Shown piece by piece: positions 44,837 to 57,100 of a stretch of DNA of 60,105 nt; the first letter of the stretch is position 1; every line of letters begins with the position of its first letter. Source of the stretch: Shewanella olleyana (GTDB lineage: Bacteria; Pseudomonadota; Gammaproteobacteria; Enterobacterales; Shewanellaceae); NCBI RefSeq assembly GCF_023283825.1, contig NZ_JAKILD010000026.1:1-60105 (forward strand), in the 5' to 3' direction. Both the position numbers and the translations under genes were made by a program. The notes under the pieces are model-generated. The model saw only the letters and a program-made list of their open reading frames with translations. It was not told where the DNA came from and ran no database searches.

Positions 44837-45388
44837 TTACTTAACGATGTTCAGTAAATCTTGCTCTAGTGTCACTTCAGGACTTTCTACGATACGACCA
44901 ATTTCTTTACCGTCTTGTTCTACGATGAAGGTAGGAATACGGCTGAATTCATAGTTAGCTGCTAACCCTTCTGGATCAAGCTTGCTGCGATCAACACCAA
45001 TGTAGGTGACGGTGATGTTTGGGTTGGCAACTTCTTCAATCAAGCGCATGAAACGAGGCGTTTCACGATGACAGTCTGGACACCAAGTACCAATAATAAC
45101 CACAACATTTGTTGGGGTGGTCACAGCTTTAAGCGCTGTAATTGTAGCCGCATCTGCTTGGTAGTTTTCATACTCGTCTGCATAGCCAGGTAAATCTTGT
45201 TCTAATGCTGAAATTTCAACAATGCCAGTGATAATCACTTCTTGTTTCTCCTCGCTACATGTTGCCATGAAGCCTGATTGCTCTTCGTCAAATGCACAGC
45301 CGCTATTTGCTATGGCTGTAGTTGTAACCAAATGGCTACCAAAAAATAGAGCGGTTGTGGCTAGTAATGTTTTAACGGTTTTATGCAT
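44837..45388 (-). CDS. Periplasmic thioredoxin-like protein
   Basis: A 183-residue exported protein with a signal peptide (cleavage near AIA-NSG) and a thioredoxin fold around IGTWCPDCHRETPRF; the redox pair is Cys103 and Cys106 with Pro-Asp between them. The later SRIPTFIVEQDG gives the cis-proline. Two further cysteines (31 and 44) precede the domain. WCPDC is an unusual active site, so a specific electron-transfer partner cannot be named. It follows the type I secretion cluster by 187 bp, with a hairpin between, and is probably a separate unit. Confidence 0.85.
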   Translation of the reverse strand: MHKTVKTLLATTALFFGSHLVTTTAIANSGCAFDEEQSGFMATCSEEKQEVIITGIVEISALEQDLPGYADEYENYQADAATITALKAVTTPTNVVVIIGTWCPDCHRETPRFMRLIEEVANPNITVTYIGVDRSKLDPEGLAANYEFSRIPTFIVEQDGKEIGRIVESPEVTLEQDLLNIVK

Positions 45389-45483
45389 GATAAAGCCTCA
45401 TGAATGAAGAATACAATAATTCAATCATTTCGGCGTAAGTTAGTGAAGTCGAATATGCTCGACGTGTTAGCTAGATCACTCAG

Positions 45484-45566
45484 ATGGGCAATAATTCAAA
45501 GATAACTTTGAACTCGCCCATTATTCCTAAAATCACTCATATTTAGATAATGATGAGTAAGATTTT
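45484..45566. repeat. Two consecutive stem-loops between the OmpA-like and thioredoxin-like genes
   Basis: The first nests ATGGGC/GCCCAT (45484-45489, 45516-45521) around TTCAAAG-ATAA-CTTTGAA. The second pairs AAAATCACTCAT (45529-45540) with ATGAGTAAGATTTT (45553-45566) with a two-base bulge. They probably mark the 3' end of the secretion operon; T tracts are weak. Confidence 0.5.
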
Positions 45567-45575
45567 ATATTCATA

Positions 45576-46196
45576 TCATATGCCAGTAGCAGGTTTTAGC
45601 TTAGGTTTGGCAGCTTTTTCGGTGGAGAAAATATGCCATGCTTTTTCAATTCCAGACTCTTGCCACTTTGCTACCGCCACTAAGCGATGTTCACGACCTC
45701 TAATTGATGCAGGGATCATATTTGATTCGAAATACACTTGTGATGTGATTTGATCCTCACTGATCCCTTGGGCAACGATTAATCGAGTAATTTCCGCAGC
45801 TCGTTTTTTAGCTAGTTCGTGGTTATAAGCATCACTTCCTTCAGGGCTAGTATCACCAATCAGGTAAATTTTAGCATCAGTGTAGTGTTTAACTGCATTA
45901 ACCATTTTAGCCAATCGGTCTGATTCATAGGTGGTTAAGGTATGTTTATCAAATTCAAACATCACGACGCGGCTGGCTTTTTTATCAACTGTGGTTGAGC
46001 TTTCGCAGCCATCATTGTTAATCACAGAGCCATCAGGGGTGGTCAGACAGAGATCGCGTGCGGTGATGACACCATCAGTATCGATATCGGTTAAATCACG
46101 ACTTTGCTGCTCAACAAGAGCAGGGCGAGGAGTTTCGATGCAAGCGCTAAGTGTCATGGTCAGTAAACACAGTGGCAGTATATTAATGACTTTCAT
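45576..46196 (-). CDS. OmpA-family lipoprotein of the type I secretion cluster
   Basis: A 206-residue lipoprotein: lipobox TLSAC with lipidated Cys19, a short calcium-binding-like segment (TDIDTDGVITARDLC), and an OmpA-type peptidoglycan-binding domain (MFEFDKHTLTTYESDRLAKM, GDTSPEGSDAYNHELAKKRA, RGREHRLVAVAKW). It should sit in the outer membrane and hold peptidoglycan. Its stop/start spacing to the TolC-like gene is one base, so it belongs to that operon; an OmpA-like gene also accompanies the bpfA transport genes of Shewanella as I recall them. Confidence 0.88.
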   Translation of the reverse strand: MKVINILPLCLLTMTLSACIETPRPALVEQQSRDLTDIDTDGVITARDLCLTTPDGSVINNDGCESSTTVDKKASRVVMFEFDKHTLTTYESDRLAKMVNAVKHYTDAKIYLIGDTSPEGSDAYNHELAKKRAAEITRLIVAQGISEDQITSQVYFESNMIPASIRGREHRLVAVAKWQESGIEKAWHIFSTEKAAKPKLKPATGI

Positions 46197-46197
46197 A

Positions 46198-47493
46198 TTA
46201 CTTCTCCTCTTGCCATTGGGTAGGGGTATCGACTCTAAAGGATTCGATCAACTGGCCTGTGGCGTTGATTAATCGGTATGAAGCAACGTGGTAATTATAA
46301 TAAGCACTGAGGTAGTTTTTACGTGCAAGGTACACCTCTACTTTTGCATCTAATACATCGAGTAAAGAGCGACGTCCTAGTTCAAATTGACGTTGATAGC
46401 CTTGTTCAGCTTGAACAGCTTGGTCAACGTTGACTTGATAAAACTTACGTTGTTGACCGACAAACTCATAGGCGTTCCAAGCGAGTCGTGTGCCTTCGAT
46501 GACTTGTTTCTCTGTTTGCTGACGAATCGATTTTGCTTGTTGAACTTGCCAAGCTGCGGCTTCTGCTCGGTCATTAGTGGAACCGCCATTGTAGAGATCA
46601 TAGCTGAGCATTAACATTGCGCGGGCATCTTCATCAGGGCCTTCGATACCACCTATATTGTCATTTTTATTGGCTTGTAACTCGATAGATAGCTTAGGCC
46701 AGTAGTCACTTTTTTCACGCTCATATTGAGACGTTGCGGCTTGAGTGTCGTTAATCGCGGCATCAATTTCTGGATGATTTTTAACGGCCTGTTCTAGCGC
46801 GAGTTTTAATGAGGTTGGTACATAAGTAAAGTCCGGTTTTGCGTCATGTAAATCAACCGGTAATTGACCGACAAGATCATAATATTGCGCTTGTAAATCC
46901 ATTTGTTGATTTCGAGCTGCAAGATAACCTGATTGGCTGGTCGCGACTCGGGCTTTTACTTGAGCGACATCAGATTCGCTACTTAAGCCTTTATTCTGGC
47001 GTAGAATAATATCCTTGAGGATATCTTTATGCTCTTGAATATGTCGCTCTGCGAGACCAACAATACGGTTAGATTCCATCAGGTTTAAATAAACGGTGGC
47101 AACCTCTAAGGAGAGGTTTTCAGCTTCTGAAATTAACCCAAAACGTTCAGCTTCTTGCTCAAACTCAAGACGATCAATTTCAGAGGTTGTTCTAAACCCA
47201 TCAAATAGTAGCTGTGATACTTTTACGCCAAGTTCGGTGCGGTTTAAATCAGTATCAACTCGCTGGCCACTGTTATAGCGAACCTCTTCATAGCCGACCC
47301 CTCCATAGAGTTTCACTTGGGGTAAGTAGTCGCCTACCGCTGCTTTTTTGTATCTAACAGCCGCTTCAAAACTGGCGTACTTTTGCTGTAATCTAGGGTG
47401 GTGATTTATCGCTTCTGCAACCGATTGCTCCAACGTCAGCGACTGGGCTTGAGTTGATATCACTAAAGCAGAAATGAATAGCAGTTTTTGCAT
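46198..47493 (-). CDS. TolC-family outer membrane channel protein
   Basis: A 431-residue outer membrane efflux protein with a signal peptide (cleavage near AQS-LT) and the two-fold repeat of TolC: long coiled helices in LTLEQSVAEAINHHPRLQQKYASF, LSLEVATVYLNLMESNRIVG, and again LKLALEQAVKNHPEIDAA and RRSLLDVLDAKVEVYLARKNY. It forms the outer duct for the type I system encoded upstream. It lies 25 bp after the adaptor gene. Confidence 0.93.
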   Translation of the reverse strand: MQKLLFISALVISTQAQSLTLEQSVAEAINHHPRLQQKYASFEAAVRYKKAAVGDYLPQVKLYGGVGYEEVRYNSGQRVDTDLNRTELGVKVSQLLFDGFRTTSEIDRLEFEQEAERFGLISEAENLSLEVATVYLNLMESNRIVGLAERHIQEHKDILKDIILRQNKGLSSESDVAQVKARVATSQSGYLAARNQQMDLQAQYYDLVGQLPVDLHDAKPDFTYVPTSLKLALEQAVKNHPEIDAAINDTQAATSQYEREKSDYWPKLSIELQANKNDNIGGIEGPDEDARAMLMLSYDLYNGGSTNDRAEAAAWQVQQAKSIRQQTEKQVIEGTRLAWNAYEFVGQQRKFYQVNVDQAVQAEQGYQRQFELGRRSLLDVLDAKVEVYLARKNYLSAYYNYHVASYRLINATGQLIESFRVDTPTQWQEEK

Positions 47494-47518
47494 AGTATCC
47501 TTACCTTTTTATCTTACC

Positions 47519-48832
47519 TTACGGTTCTCTTAGCGCATTAGCTCGGGCTCGCAATAGCGGTTTCAGCCAATAATTTAGTACAGTTTTGTTGCCTGTTAAT
47601 ATATCTGTTGATGCTTGCATACCAGAAATAATGGGCCAGCCATTAAGTTGGGTTTCGTCCGTTTGAATGTGGGCCTCGTAATAAGTCGTGCCATCTTCAA
47701 GTTGCTGTGCATCAGGGCTTACATAAATCACTTCACCTTTGATACCACCATATATGACAAAGTCATAGGCAGTAAACTTAACCATGGCTTTTAGGCCTTT
47801 ACGGACAAAAGCGATATCTTTAGGGGCTATTTGGCTTTCAATAATGAGTTGATCATCTTGAGGAACAATTTCCATTATTACTTGTCCAGGCTCTACTACT
47901 TGGCCGGCTGAACGAACCAATATGTTGGAGACGCTGCCAGCAACTGGCGTAGTAATTTGGGTTCGCTCTAGGCGATCAGCGAGCGCTTTCATGTTTTCGG
48001 TGAGTGCTGATAATTCATTACTGGTTTTATTGCGCTCATCAGTGGCGCGATTGATAAAGTCCAAGGCCACATTGCGTCTTTCAGCCACAGCTTGGCTTAT
48101 TGCCGCTTGCAACTGTCTTTCACTGGCCTGTGATGCAGATAACTCCCCTTGGAGTCTTACTGCGTCACGTTCAAGCTTTAATAGCTCTAACTCAGCGACA
48201 GCGCCTTCACCTACCGCTTCACGGGTCATGCGTATCTCTTGTTTCGCCATATTAAGGCCGCTGCGTTGGGCGTTAATATTGATATTCACTTCTTCTTTGG
48301 CTTGGCGTTTTTGCTCAACGACTTGTGCGGTTTGATCTAGCTGAGATATTAATTGTGATAGTTGCGAGCTATAAATGGCTTGTGCACGGCGATTAGCTGC
48401 AGGATCGATAATTTCAAATTGTTGTGGTGTCACTTGTACTTGTGAAAACCATAAAGGTTGGTTGTCATCAATTGCGACACTTTGCAGTAATGCTTCGAGT
48501 CGAGTGAGCTGATTTTTAAGGGCAAAACTGTTTAGTCTTGCTTCATGAAATGCTGAGGCAAATCTCAGTTCATCAATTACCAGAAGAGTTTGACCAGCAG
48601 TTACTGTGTCACCTTCTTTCACTAGGATTTCTTTCAAACTGCCGCCATCTAGGCTCTCGATTTGCTGTACTGCGGTCGCTGGAACCACTTTCCCTTGGCC
48701 GACGACAACTTCTTCTAAAGTGGCAAAAGCGGCCCAAATGATGGTGGCACAAATGAGGGCAAAGGTAAGCAAAATAACAATGTTGGCGCGTTTAGCACCT
48801 TCGAGGTGTTTGATATGCATGTTGGCGCTCAT
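47519..48832 (-). CDS. HlyD-family membrane fusion protein (LapC-like)
   Basis: A 437-residue adaptor: one N-terminal membrane helix (about 18-40), the first lipoyl half (VVVGQGKVVPATAVQQIESLDGG), a long coiled coil (about 150-290), the second lipoyl half (RTQITTPVAGSVSNILVRSAGQVVEPG) and a beta-barrel C-terminal region. It joins the inner-membrane ABC exporter to the TolC-like channel. Its start overlaps the stop of the ABC gene by four bases. Confidence 0.94.
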   Translation of the reverse strand: MSANMHIKHLEGAKRANIVILLTFALICATIIWAAFATLEEVVVGQGKVVPATAVQQIESLDGGSLKEILVKEGDTVTAGQTLLVIDELRFASAFHEARLNSFALKNQLTRLEALLQSVAIDDNQPLWFSQVQVTPQQFEIIDPAANRRAQAIYSSQLSQLISQLDQTAQVVEQKRQAKEEVNININAQRSGLNMAKQEIRMTREAVGEGAVAELELLKLERDAVRLQGELSASQASERQLQAAISQAVAERRNVALDFINRATDERNKTSNELSALTENMKALADRLERTQITTPVAGSVSNILVRSAGQVVEPGQVIMEIVPQDDQLIIESQIAPKDIAFVRKGLKAMVKFTAYDFVIYGGIKGEVIYVSPDAQQLEDGTTYYEAHIQTDETQLNGWPIISGMQASTDILTGNKTVLNYWLKPLLRARANALREP

Positions 48833-51054
48833 GATTGCACCTCGCTGTTTTTACTCATATTAGTGTTATCTGCGTGTCTGTCCGATTGACTTTTGACACT
48901 CACGGCTTTGATGCGGCGCTTAGTTGGCTCAAGTAATTCACTTGCGGATTTCTCGCCAATGATGACACCTTTGTCCATGACAATAATGCGGTCACAGAGA
49001 CTGAGTACTTTGGGGTTATGAGACGAAATCAATAAGGTGCAGTCTTGAGTATTGGCTTTTAAACTACTGATAATTTGATTTTCACTGCGTTCATCCATAG
49101 CACTAGTCGGTTCATCAAGAATGAGCAATGTGGGCTGACGAAGTAGGGTACGACATAGTGCAATGGCTTGACGTTGCCCACCTGATAACTGACGGCCAAA
49201 TTCACCCACTTGGCTGTTGAGCCCGCTGCCCAATCTATCCATGAGTTTATCGATACCCGTGCTCATCATCGTCTTGGCGAGAAGCGTTTCATCGACTTGA
49301 CCTATCCCGTAAAGCAAATTATCTAGTACAGTGCCGTAAACTAAACTGGGTTGTTGCCCCATATAGCCAATGTGCTCACGTAACCTTGCCACTGACCATT
49401 GCTGGGCTTCCAATTGATTGTAAAATAGTTGACCTTCACTGAGCTGATATTGACCTGCAATTAATGCCATGAGAGTTGATTTACCCGCTCCAGCAGGCCC
49501 GTAGAAACCCACTTTTTCACCTGCTTTTATCTCAAGTGATACGTCATTAAATGCTGACAGTGGTTGTTCTGGATAACTAAAGCTCGCACTACGAAGGTTT
49601 AAACTGCCATTAAATGGAAACTGCGCCACATTAAGTGATTGATGTTGGTTTTCTTGGGGTAGCTCTAATATTGATTCCACCGAAGTAATTGCTGAGCGAG
49701 TTTGCTGATATTTAAGAAGTAACATAGCGATTTGGTTGATGGCACTTGATGCTCTGCCGCTCAGCATCACGATGGCGATTAAGCCACCCATACTCAAATT
49801 TCCTTGGTGTATTTGATAAACCCCTGTGATGATCAAACCAATAGATACTAGCTGCTGACAATTCATCACACTGTGGCTTAATGTGTTAGAGCTGATACGA
49901 GATTCATTTTGCCAGTCAGCAAGACTACTAACCGTTTCATTCCAGATACGTGACGCTTTAGCTTGGCCGTTATTTTGTTTGATTTCAGCCAGCATATTCA
50001 GACTTTCAACTAGGTGTGCTTGACGTTGTGTTGAGAGCTTTGAGGACTCTTCAATAGTGACTGATAGGCGTTTTTGCATAAATACGCTGAGTAGAATAAG
50101 CACAACCATGCAAGTCAGTGGTACAAAAACCATGACTCCGCCTAACCAAGCTATCAGTAATAAAAACAGCAGCGTGAAGGGTAAATCAACCGCGGTGACT
50201 AGCGTTACAGAAGTGATGAAATCACGGATGCTATCAAACTCTTGCAGTTGTTTAGCGAACGCGCCCGACGATGCAGGACGGTTTTCGAGGCGCATGCCTA
50301 TGACTTTTTCAAATAGTGTCGACGACAGTTTTATGTCGACTTGTTTACCTGCAACATCAGCTAATCGAGTTCGTGCTTGACGCAGTAACCAATCAAATAC
50401 GATGGCAATAGAGGCACCACTGGCAAGCACCCATAATGTGTCGATAGCTTGATTTGGCACTACGCGGTCATACACATTCATCGTGAACAGTGGTGTGACG
50501 AGTGCCAACATGTTGATTGCTAAGGAGCCAATTAAAAAGCTGCCATAGAAAGGTTTTACTTCATCAAATGCTGCCAGTAACCAATGTCTACGGTTATCTT
50601 TGTGGTGTTCTGTTCCGCGCTCATCGAGCTGCTCTATGGGTTTGATATACCAACACTGTGGTTTCTGTTGTGCCTTTTTTATTGAGAATTGGTCTGCAAA
50701 CTGGCTTTCATCCAGTTGTGTGTGTTGTCCTTGAGTATCAACCAGTAATAAAGCGCCTTGCTGCTTTTCAATCGCAAAATAGACTTGATTAGTTTGATCT
50801 ATTAACACGGCTGGTAAGGCGATATGTTTGAAGTTAATTGCCTGTGAGGCACTATCAATTTGAATCTGTTTGAGCAGTTGAGGCACTTGCTCTGCTAATG
50901 CCCCCATATTTTTGTTGCTGGCAGAAGAAGCCACAATCTGAGAAAGATTTTCTAGCGTAATAGGCAGGCCAAAATGTTCCTTAATCAGTGAAAGTAAACT
51001 GATTAATGACTCATTATTACTGACTTGCTGAGTAGTGCTTTTATTTTCTGACAT
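48829..51054 (-). CDS. Type I secretion ABC transporter (LapB-like)
   Basis: A 741-residue exporter: an N-terminal peptidase-C39-like domain without the catalytic cysteine (residues 15-130, a CLD as in LapB and HlyB), six membrane helices, and an ATPase with Walker A GPAGAGKST, signature QLSGGQRQA, Walker B LLILDEPTSA and switch His in ISSHNP. It powers export of the giant protein encoded upstream. The frame is open from a GTG at 51126 that lacks a ribosome site; ATG 51054 begins MSENKSTTQQ, closer to LapB N-termini, with AAAGGA 13 bases before. Confidence 0.92.
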   Translation of the reverse strand: MSENKSTTQQVSNNESLISLLSLIKEHFGLPITLENLSQIVASSASNKNMGALAEQVPQLLKQIQIDSASQAINFKHIALPAVLIDQTNQVYFAIEKQQGALLLVDTQGQHTQLDESQFADQFSIKKAQQKPQCWYIKPIEQLDERGTEHHKDNRRHWLLAAFDEVKPFYGSFLIGSLAINMLALVTPLFTMNVYDRVVPNQAIDTLWVLASGASIAIVFDWLLRQARTRLADVAGKQVDIKLSSTLFEKVIGMRLENRPASSGAFAKQLQEFDSIRDFITSVTLVTAVDLPFTLLFLLLIAWLGGVMVFVPLTCMVVLILLSVFMQKRLSVTIEESSKLSTQRQAHLVESLNMLAEIKQNNGQAKASRIWNETVSSLADWQNESRISSNTLSHSVMNCQQLVSIGLIITGVYQIHQGNLSMGGLIAIVMLSGRASSAINQIAMLLLKYQQTRSAITSVESILELPQENQHQSLNVAQFPFNGSLNLRSASFSYPEQPLSAFNDVSLEIKAGEKVGFYGPAGAGKSTLMALIAGQYQLSEGQLFYNQLEAQQWSVARLREHIGYMGQQPSLVYGTVLDNLLYGIGQVDETLLAKTMMSTGIDKLMDRLGSGLNSQVGEFGRQLSGGQRQAIALCRTLLRQPTLLILDEPTSAMDERSENQIISSLKANTQDCTLLISSHNPKVLSLCDRIIVMDKGVIIGEKSASELLEPTKRRIKAVSVKSQSDRHADNTNMSKNSEVQS

Positions 51055-51161
51055 TATTGACTGCTTATCCTTTGCATCATTTCTTATCAGTGAGTTAACC
51101 GTATTTTCTGGGGTTAGCTTAATCACTTTACTGCATTTTTAAATTTATGGTTATTTCATGT

Positions 51162-54100
51162 TTAGCTCTGATTCAATAGCGCTTGTTGCTGTGCTAATTG
51201 GTTTATTTCATCGAGTTCTGATTGATTCAAAAAGCTTTCACTTTCAACGTTAGTGATTAATGAATCTTGGTTTGATATCGATTCTTTGATGGCATCGGTG
51301 AGCGAAGCTAAAGTATGTCCTTCTGCTTCTGAACCATCTTTTACTATTTGTGCTGCAAGAGTTTGAGAAGCCGTTTGCGTAACCGTTTCAGGAACAGGTT
51401 GTATGTAACCAAATCCAGGTTGCTCAACGAATTTGTCTCCTACATGGGGATCTATGCTCACAAGTAATAGCTCAGGATCTTGAGTTGCGCTGATAACACT
51501 CATTAACTCCGGTTCAGGTGTTAATACAGAAACCTGCTCAGGCAATAGCGAAGCTACTTCAGTAAAAGACACTTCTACAGGAAGCGGTTCTGTCGGCACA
51601 AGTTGTGGCTGAATAGCATCGTCAATTGCTATTGGATCTTGATAGCCATACTCAGGTTTAGCGCTATCAGCTATATGACGTGGCTGCATGTGCTCAGTAT
51701 CTGCAGGTATCGCTTCGAATTTAATACTCGTTTGCTGCACAGTAGAAGGTGCAATGTCTTCAATTGAGGCGCTTGGGCTTACTTCGGCATCAGTTAGTCC
51801 TATTTCTATTGGTAATATCGAGTCAATAGGGTCTATAGGCAGTAAATAACGATAATGAGTGTCGTACTGTTGCATATGCTCAAGCTGCATTCGTTGATAC
51901 ATTTCTTGCATTACTTCTTGCTGTAAATCTTCAAACTGAACATCGTAAACCTTGGCATTATCTTGCACAGGTTCATTAGCCAGTATTAGCTCATTAGCAA
52001 TCATAGGAGCATTAGCATTTAAGGCACCAAAGTTAGCCATAACTGCTGCACTACTCATTATTGCGGCAGGATCCACTGTTACGGTTATCGTTTCTAACAC
52101 TCCGTCAGCAGATTCACCATTCAGGGTGGCTGTTGGGTCTAGAGTTAATTCAAAACTGGTTCCTGCGGTAACGCCGCTGATGGTTAAGCTGGCAACATCA
52201 GCAATGGGTACCACCCATTTATTTCCTTGTAATGTTCCCGCCGATAAAGTTGCACCGTCTGGCACGCCTAAAATGGTTAAGGTTGCGGTTTCACCTGGTG
52301 CTGGGTTTTGTAACTCAAGCCCAAGGTTGAGGGCGATATTATTGGTTGTGGTTGCATCGATGTCTGCTAACTGAGTCCAAATAGGTGCATCAACTTCAGG
52401 GGTTAATTCAATATCAAAATTAACCGTTTGAGCACTGCTTTGATCGGTTTCTTGAGTGCTTAATACCTCGGCAGAATCAATGCTAGAAACATTCATTTCG
52501 ACATTTAATGTGCCAAAGGCTAATTCGCCAGGCAAAATACTTACGGTGTTAATTTCACTAGCCGCGACAGATAAACTGGCGGTAAAGCCACCATTTCCAT
52601 CACTGGTTAAGGCAACAAATTGACTGCCAATTTGGATCCCTGACAATTCAACTAGTGCTGCAGCATCTGCAGAGGTAATAATCACTTCGACAAACAAGAC
52701 TTCATGACTATTAAGGTCGATTAATTCAGCATCTAAATCGATATCGATGATATCGCCTTCAACAGCATCATATTGCGCTTGTGGTGGTGAAACAATTTGC
52801 ACACCATCTGCAACTGGGCTTACTCCTACCATCAAATCCATATGGGTTGTGACATAGTCGTCAGTGCCTAATTCTTGGGTGATGATAGAAAGTGTCAGTG
52901 GCATATCACCGTTAAAATTCTGTGGAGGCTTTATCACTAGGCTATCGAGTTGATCGGGGGTAACAGTCCAATAATTAGTGGGTGAGCCATCGAGTTGACC
53001 TCCATCTGGACCATCATTTGGTAAAATGTGTAACGTGCCGCCAGCATCTTGATAATAAACAGTCGCCCCGTCAGGGACGCCATTTAAGGTGATGTACATG
53101 ACTTCGGAGCCATCTAAATCGATTAATCCCAAAACATTACTGTCAAGACCTGTTAAGGCGATATCTGTATCTTCAGTGCCTAAAATAACAACAGTATCTA
53201 CCGGGATATCGGCGGCATCAGTGACTGGTAATACATTGATAGTAATCGTGTCGCTGAATGCAAGAGAGTCGGTGATATCGCCACCATCAATATCGGCAGT
53301 ATCGATGACACTACCAGAAACCTTTAGTCTAAAGTCGCCGCTTAAATGTTCTGGAGGGGAGAATTTAATAAAGGTCAGCGCACTGTTCAATCCCGCTTGG
53401 GTATTACCGGTGAACTCCCAAGTGTCAGTAGTGCCGGCTTTGAGCTGGAACAACCCACTTGGATCAACCAAACTACCGCCATCCAATAGCTGAATCGTAA
53501 ATACATTAGCAGGATCGTCCAAGATGACGGTCTCTACCCCGCCAGTATCTGCAGTGCTATCAGTGTCAATGTATGACAGCGTTAAACCTAACGATACAGG
53601 CTGATCTTCATTCATTGTGTCGACGGTCGCAGTAAGGCTAAGCCCATCAGCAACTGGAGTGACATTAATATCAAAGCTTTGGCTTTCATCAATAACGGTA
53701 TCACCGCTAAGTGAATCAGTAGCAATGATTCTGATGGGGATGGTCAGGTCACCAGCATAATCATCACTAATATTGTGCAGTTTTAAATTGGATAAAGAAG
53801 CGCTGGTAAATACATATTCGATGATATTGACGCCACTATTATCATAAAGCGCGATAACATCTGTACCGGTAAAGTAACCACCTTCAGGTAGGTCGCTAGC
53901 AAGCACTCTAAAGCTGATGACATCATTACCATCATTGGTAATAGACAAGTTTAAATGACCTGCAAAATTTATCACTGTATCTTCAATAGCATCGATAGTA
54001 GAAGCTTGAAGCGTGGTCACCGTTGAAGCGGTAGATGTGGATGTTGGTTGGTCAAAAATCACAAAAATATTGGTTGAGATTATCTCTGGATCGTCTCTAT

Positions 54101-57100
54101 CCAATACCCGCGCTTCGACTGTAATGGTTTCAAGTCCAGTAATGTGATCACTGGATATAGTCATGCCTTCAAGAATACTCAAAGATTGCTCTTGAACGGT
54201 ATCACTGGTCATGCCATCAGTTGGAATGAGCCAGCGTCCGTCACCATCATGAATTGCACCATTTGGGTGAGTGACAAACCAGCCATCTGAATCAGGCATG
54301 ATAACGACTATGTAATCGAGTACTTCTGAACCATCGATATCAGCATCAAAGAATACCACTTCGTCACTGAGAACAAGCGGAGTGCCGTCTGTGCTTTGGA
54401 TGACTTGGTCATTGGTTTGCAATCGAGTGATAATTTCGACCACAGCATCGACGACAACGGTGAGTTGAGTATCAATATCTTGGTAAACGACTTCCCCAGT
54501 CTCTGAGGTATCTTTAATTTGATAAGTGACATCAAGACTAAAGTCACCATCGGCATCTTGCGGCGGTAACACGGCAAGTCGACCAGAAGAAAGAAGCTCA
54601 ATGAGCGTTGGGCTATTCTCATCGGTTAATTCAGTGAGTAATAAGCCAAATTCGCTGACTGGAATTTCTGAACCATCGAATAGCAATATCATCCCTTCAC
54701 TAGAAGGGTAAATAGTCATTTCTGAAATAGTTTCACTACCGTCAATATCAGCCATTAAAGCAGGCAGTAGACTCAGTACAACAGGTTGATCTTCTCGACC
54801 ATAGCTGGTGGTGCGAAGTGAAGTTGCGGTTTCATCAACCACAGGTGCTATATCAATATTGAGATTCAGCTCATATTCCGCTGTATCTCCGTCTAGTTCG
54901 GTACTTTCAATAAATAAAGATAGATTGATTTGGCCACTAAAGTCTTCTGGGGGACGAATTGATAATGTTGACAATAAGTCTGCAGTGACACTGAATACAG
55001 GCTCGCCAGCTTCAAACCCAACTACAGGTAAGTTAACCGTTTGGTCATTTGCATCAATGAAACTGGCACCTTCTGGTAAGCCCACTAAGCGAATACTGAG
55101 CGTTTCAGAGCCATCGTCATCAGACGTCACTAGGGTAAAGCTGAGCGGGATATCGGTATCTTCATTGAATGGCACGACACTATTAATATTGCCATCAGGA
55201 TTTAATTCCCATACTGCTGGGTCAGAGGTAATTGTGGGGGCGTCGTTGGCAACACCCCTTAAGCTAATTGTTAACGTTTGGCTTTCACTATAGTGAGGAT
55301 CTGGTTGAACGATGGTATCGATGGGATCAATACCATCTTGAGTGGATTCCTGAGCAAAGCTTCGTACTTGTATCGTAATATCACCGAAATTTGCCGAACT
55401 CGCATCTGCCAATGGGATAATGGTGGCTGGAGGAGAGCCAGCTAAGTCTTCAGCAGAAACAAACCAGTAACCGCCAGCCGCATAATGGGCGGATGGTGCA
55501 TCAACTATCCATCCTGATGGTAAAATTATTTCAAAAAATAATGACTCTGAACCTGAGTTATCACTAAGCTCACCACTAATTATGTCACTGATAATAATGG
55601 CACTGTCTTCATTACTTACAATATCTCTTGTAGTGAGAGTAGGTAGGTCTGCGACTGGACTTACATTTAAGGTAATTGTTTCAATCGTGCTAACCGCGGT
55701 ATCGCCATTATCTGGTTCAGTGGTGGTTGCTTGAATATCAAAACTAAATTGACCCGCTAGATTATCTCCAACAGTGGCTTTTAATTCGGTGAGTTCGTCC
55801 GCGGTTAAGATCTGCCCATTAGCGACAGTTACTCGAGCACCGCTGCTATTAAGTACGGTTAAACTGAGCCCAAGTGATATATTGGAGACCACATAAGTGA
55901 TGACTTCAGATCCTTGTGCATCTGCTGCGACTAAATCTTTAGATGCTGCCAATAAATCAACATCAACTTCACCAGCATCTTCATTAATGTCATAGCTAAA
56001 TTGGCTACTAACATCCCATTCTGGCGTGTCGGCCACCGACTCAACAGTCACCGGGAATAGGGTGGTAATAGAAGGTTTATTACTAATGTTAACAGTGATA
56101 GCAAACTCAAGAGATTGAGTCGCATCGGATGAATCTTCGGCTGGGTGATATTGTAAGTCGCCGCTTGGGATCGCCACCCCAAAATTATTAATGTATAAAT
56201 TGGCGCCTTCCAAAATGTAATTACCATCGGCATCTGTTGGTACCGGAATACCATCTAATGTCAGTGTGCCTCCGCCTAAAGTATCGATATCAAATATGAT
56301 ACTTTGAATCACTTCGCCTTCATCGAGATCTCCAGGGAAGGCTGAAACAATCACACTGCCTGCAGTATCTTCAGTAAAGTTTGCATTTAATAGCCTTATT
56401 GAACCTGATTTATCTTTGGCTGTAATAGTGAGGTTATCGATTACAGTATCGCCGTCTTTATCAGTGACATATACCTGAACGACTTCGCTATATAAAGGTT
56501 GGTTATAATCAAAGATTTTACTGCTCACCACGGCATTACCACTGGCAGAGATAGTCAAGGTGCCGTATTTGACGCCAGTGTCAGTATAAAGCTCAACTGA
56601 GTCACCCGCTGAGTATTCTTGACCGTCATAGATAAACTTACTGACGGTTGCGCCATCCGCACCCTGTTGTTTTTGGTTAAACAGTTGGACACTGTAGTCA
56701 GTGTTATCTTCTTCGGTAAAGGTCAGTGATGAGTCTTTTTGAATAGGCACATCATCTTGGATATTGATATTAATGGTTTGAGTATTTGTCTGATCGCCAT
56801 CAGCATCGGTGGCGATGACCTCAAAACTCATCGTCAGGTTATTTTCACCATCGGCTGATGGGTGATCGACAGCTTCGAATTGCTCGAATTCGACTTTGCC
56901 ATCGGCATTAAATCGGATCCTAAATACAGTATTGCTATCCCCTGATCGAATAGCGTTATACCAACCATTACCATCGGCATTACTACTCAGTGCAATAGAC
57001 TCTCCGTTACTGGTGTAACCATCAAAAGCGAAACCACTGACAAGAGCGATATTGACCACATCGTCACTGCCGTTATCGATTTCTAACTCGGCACTATTTA

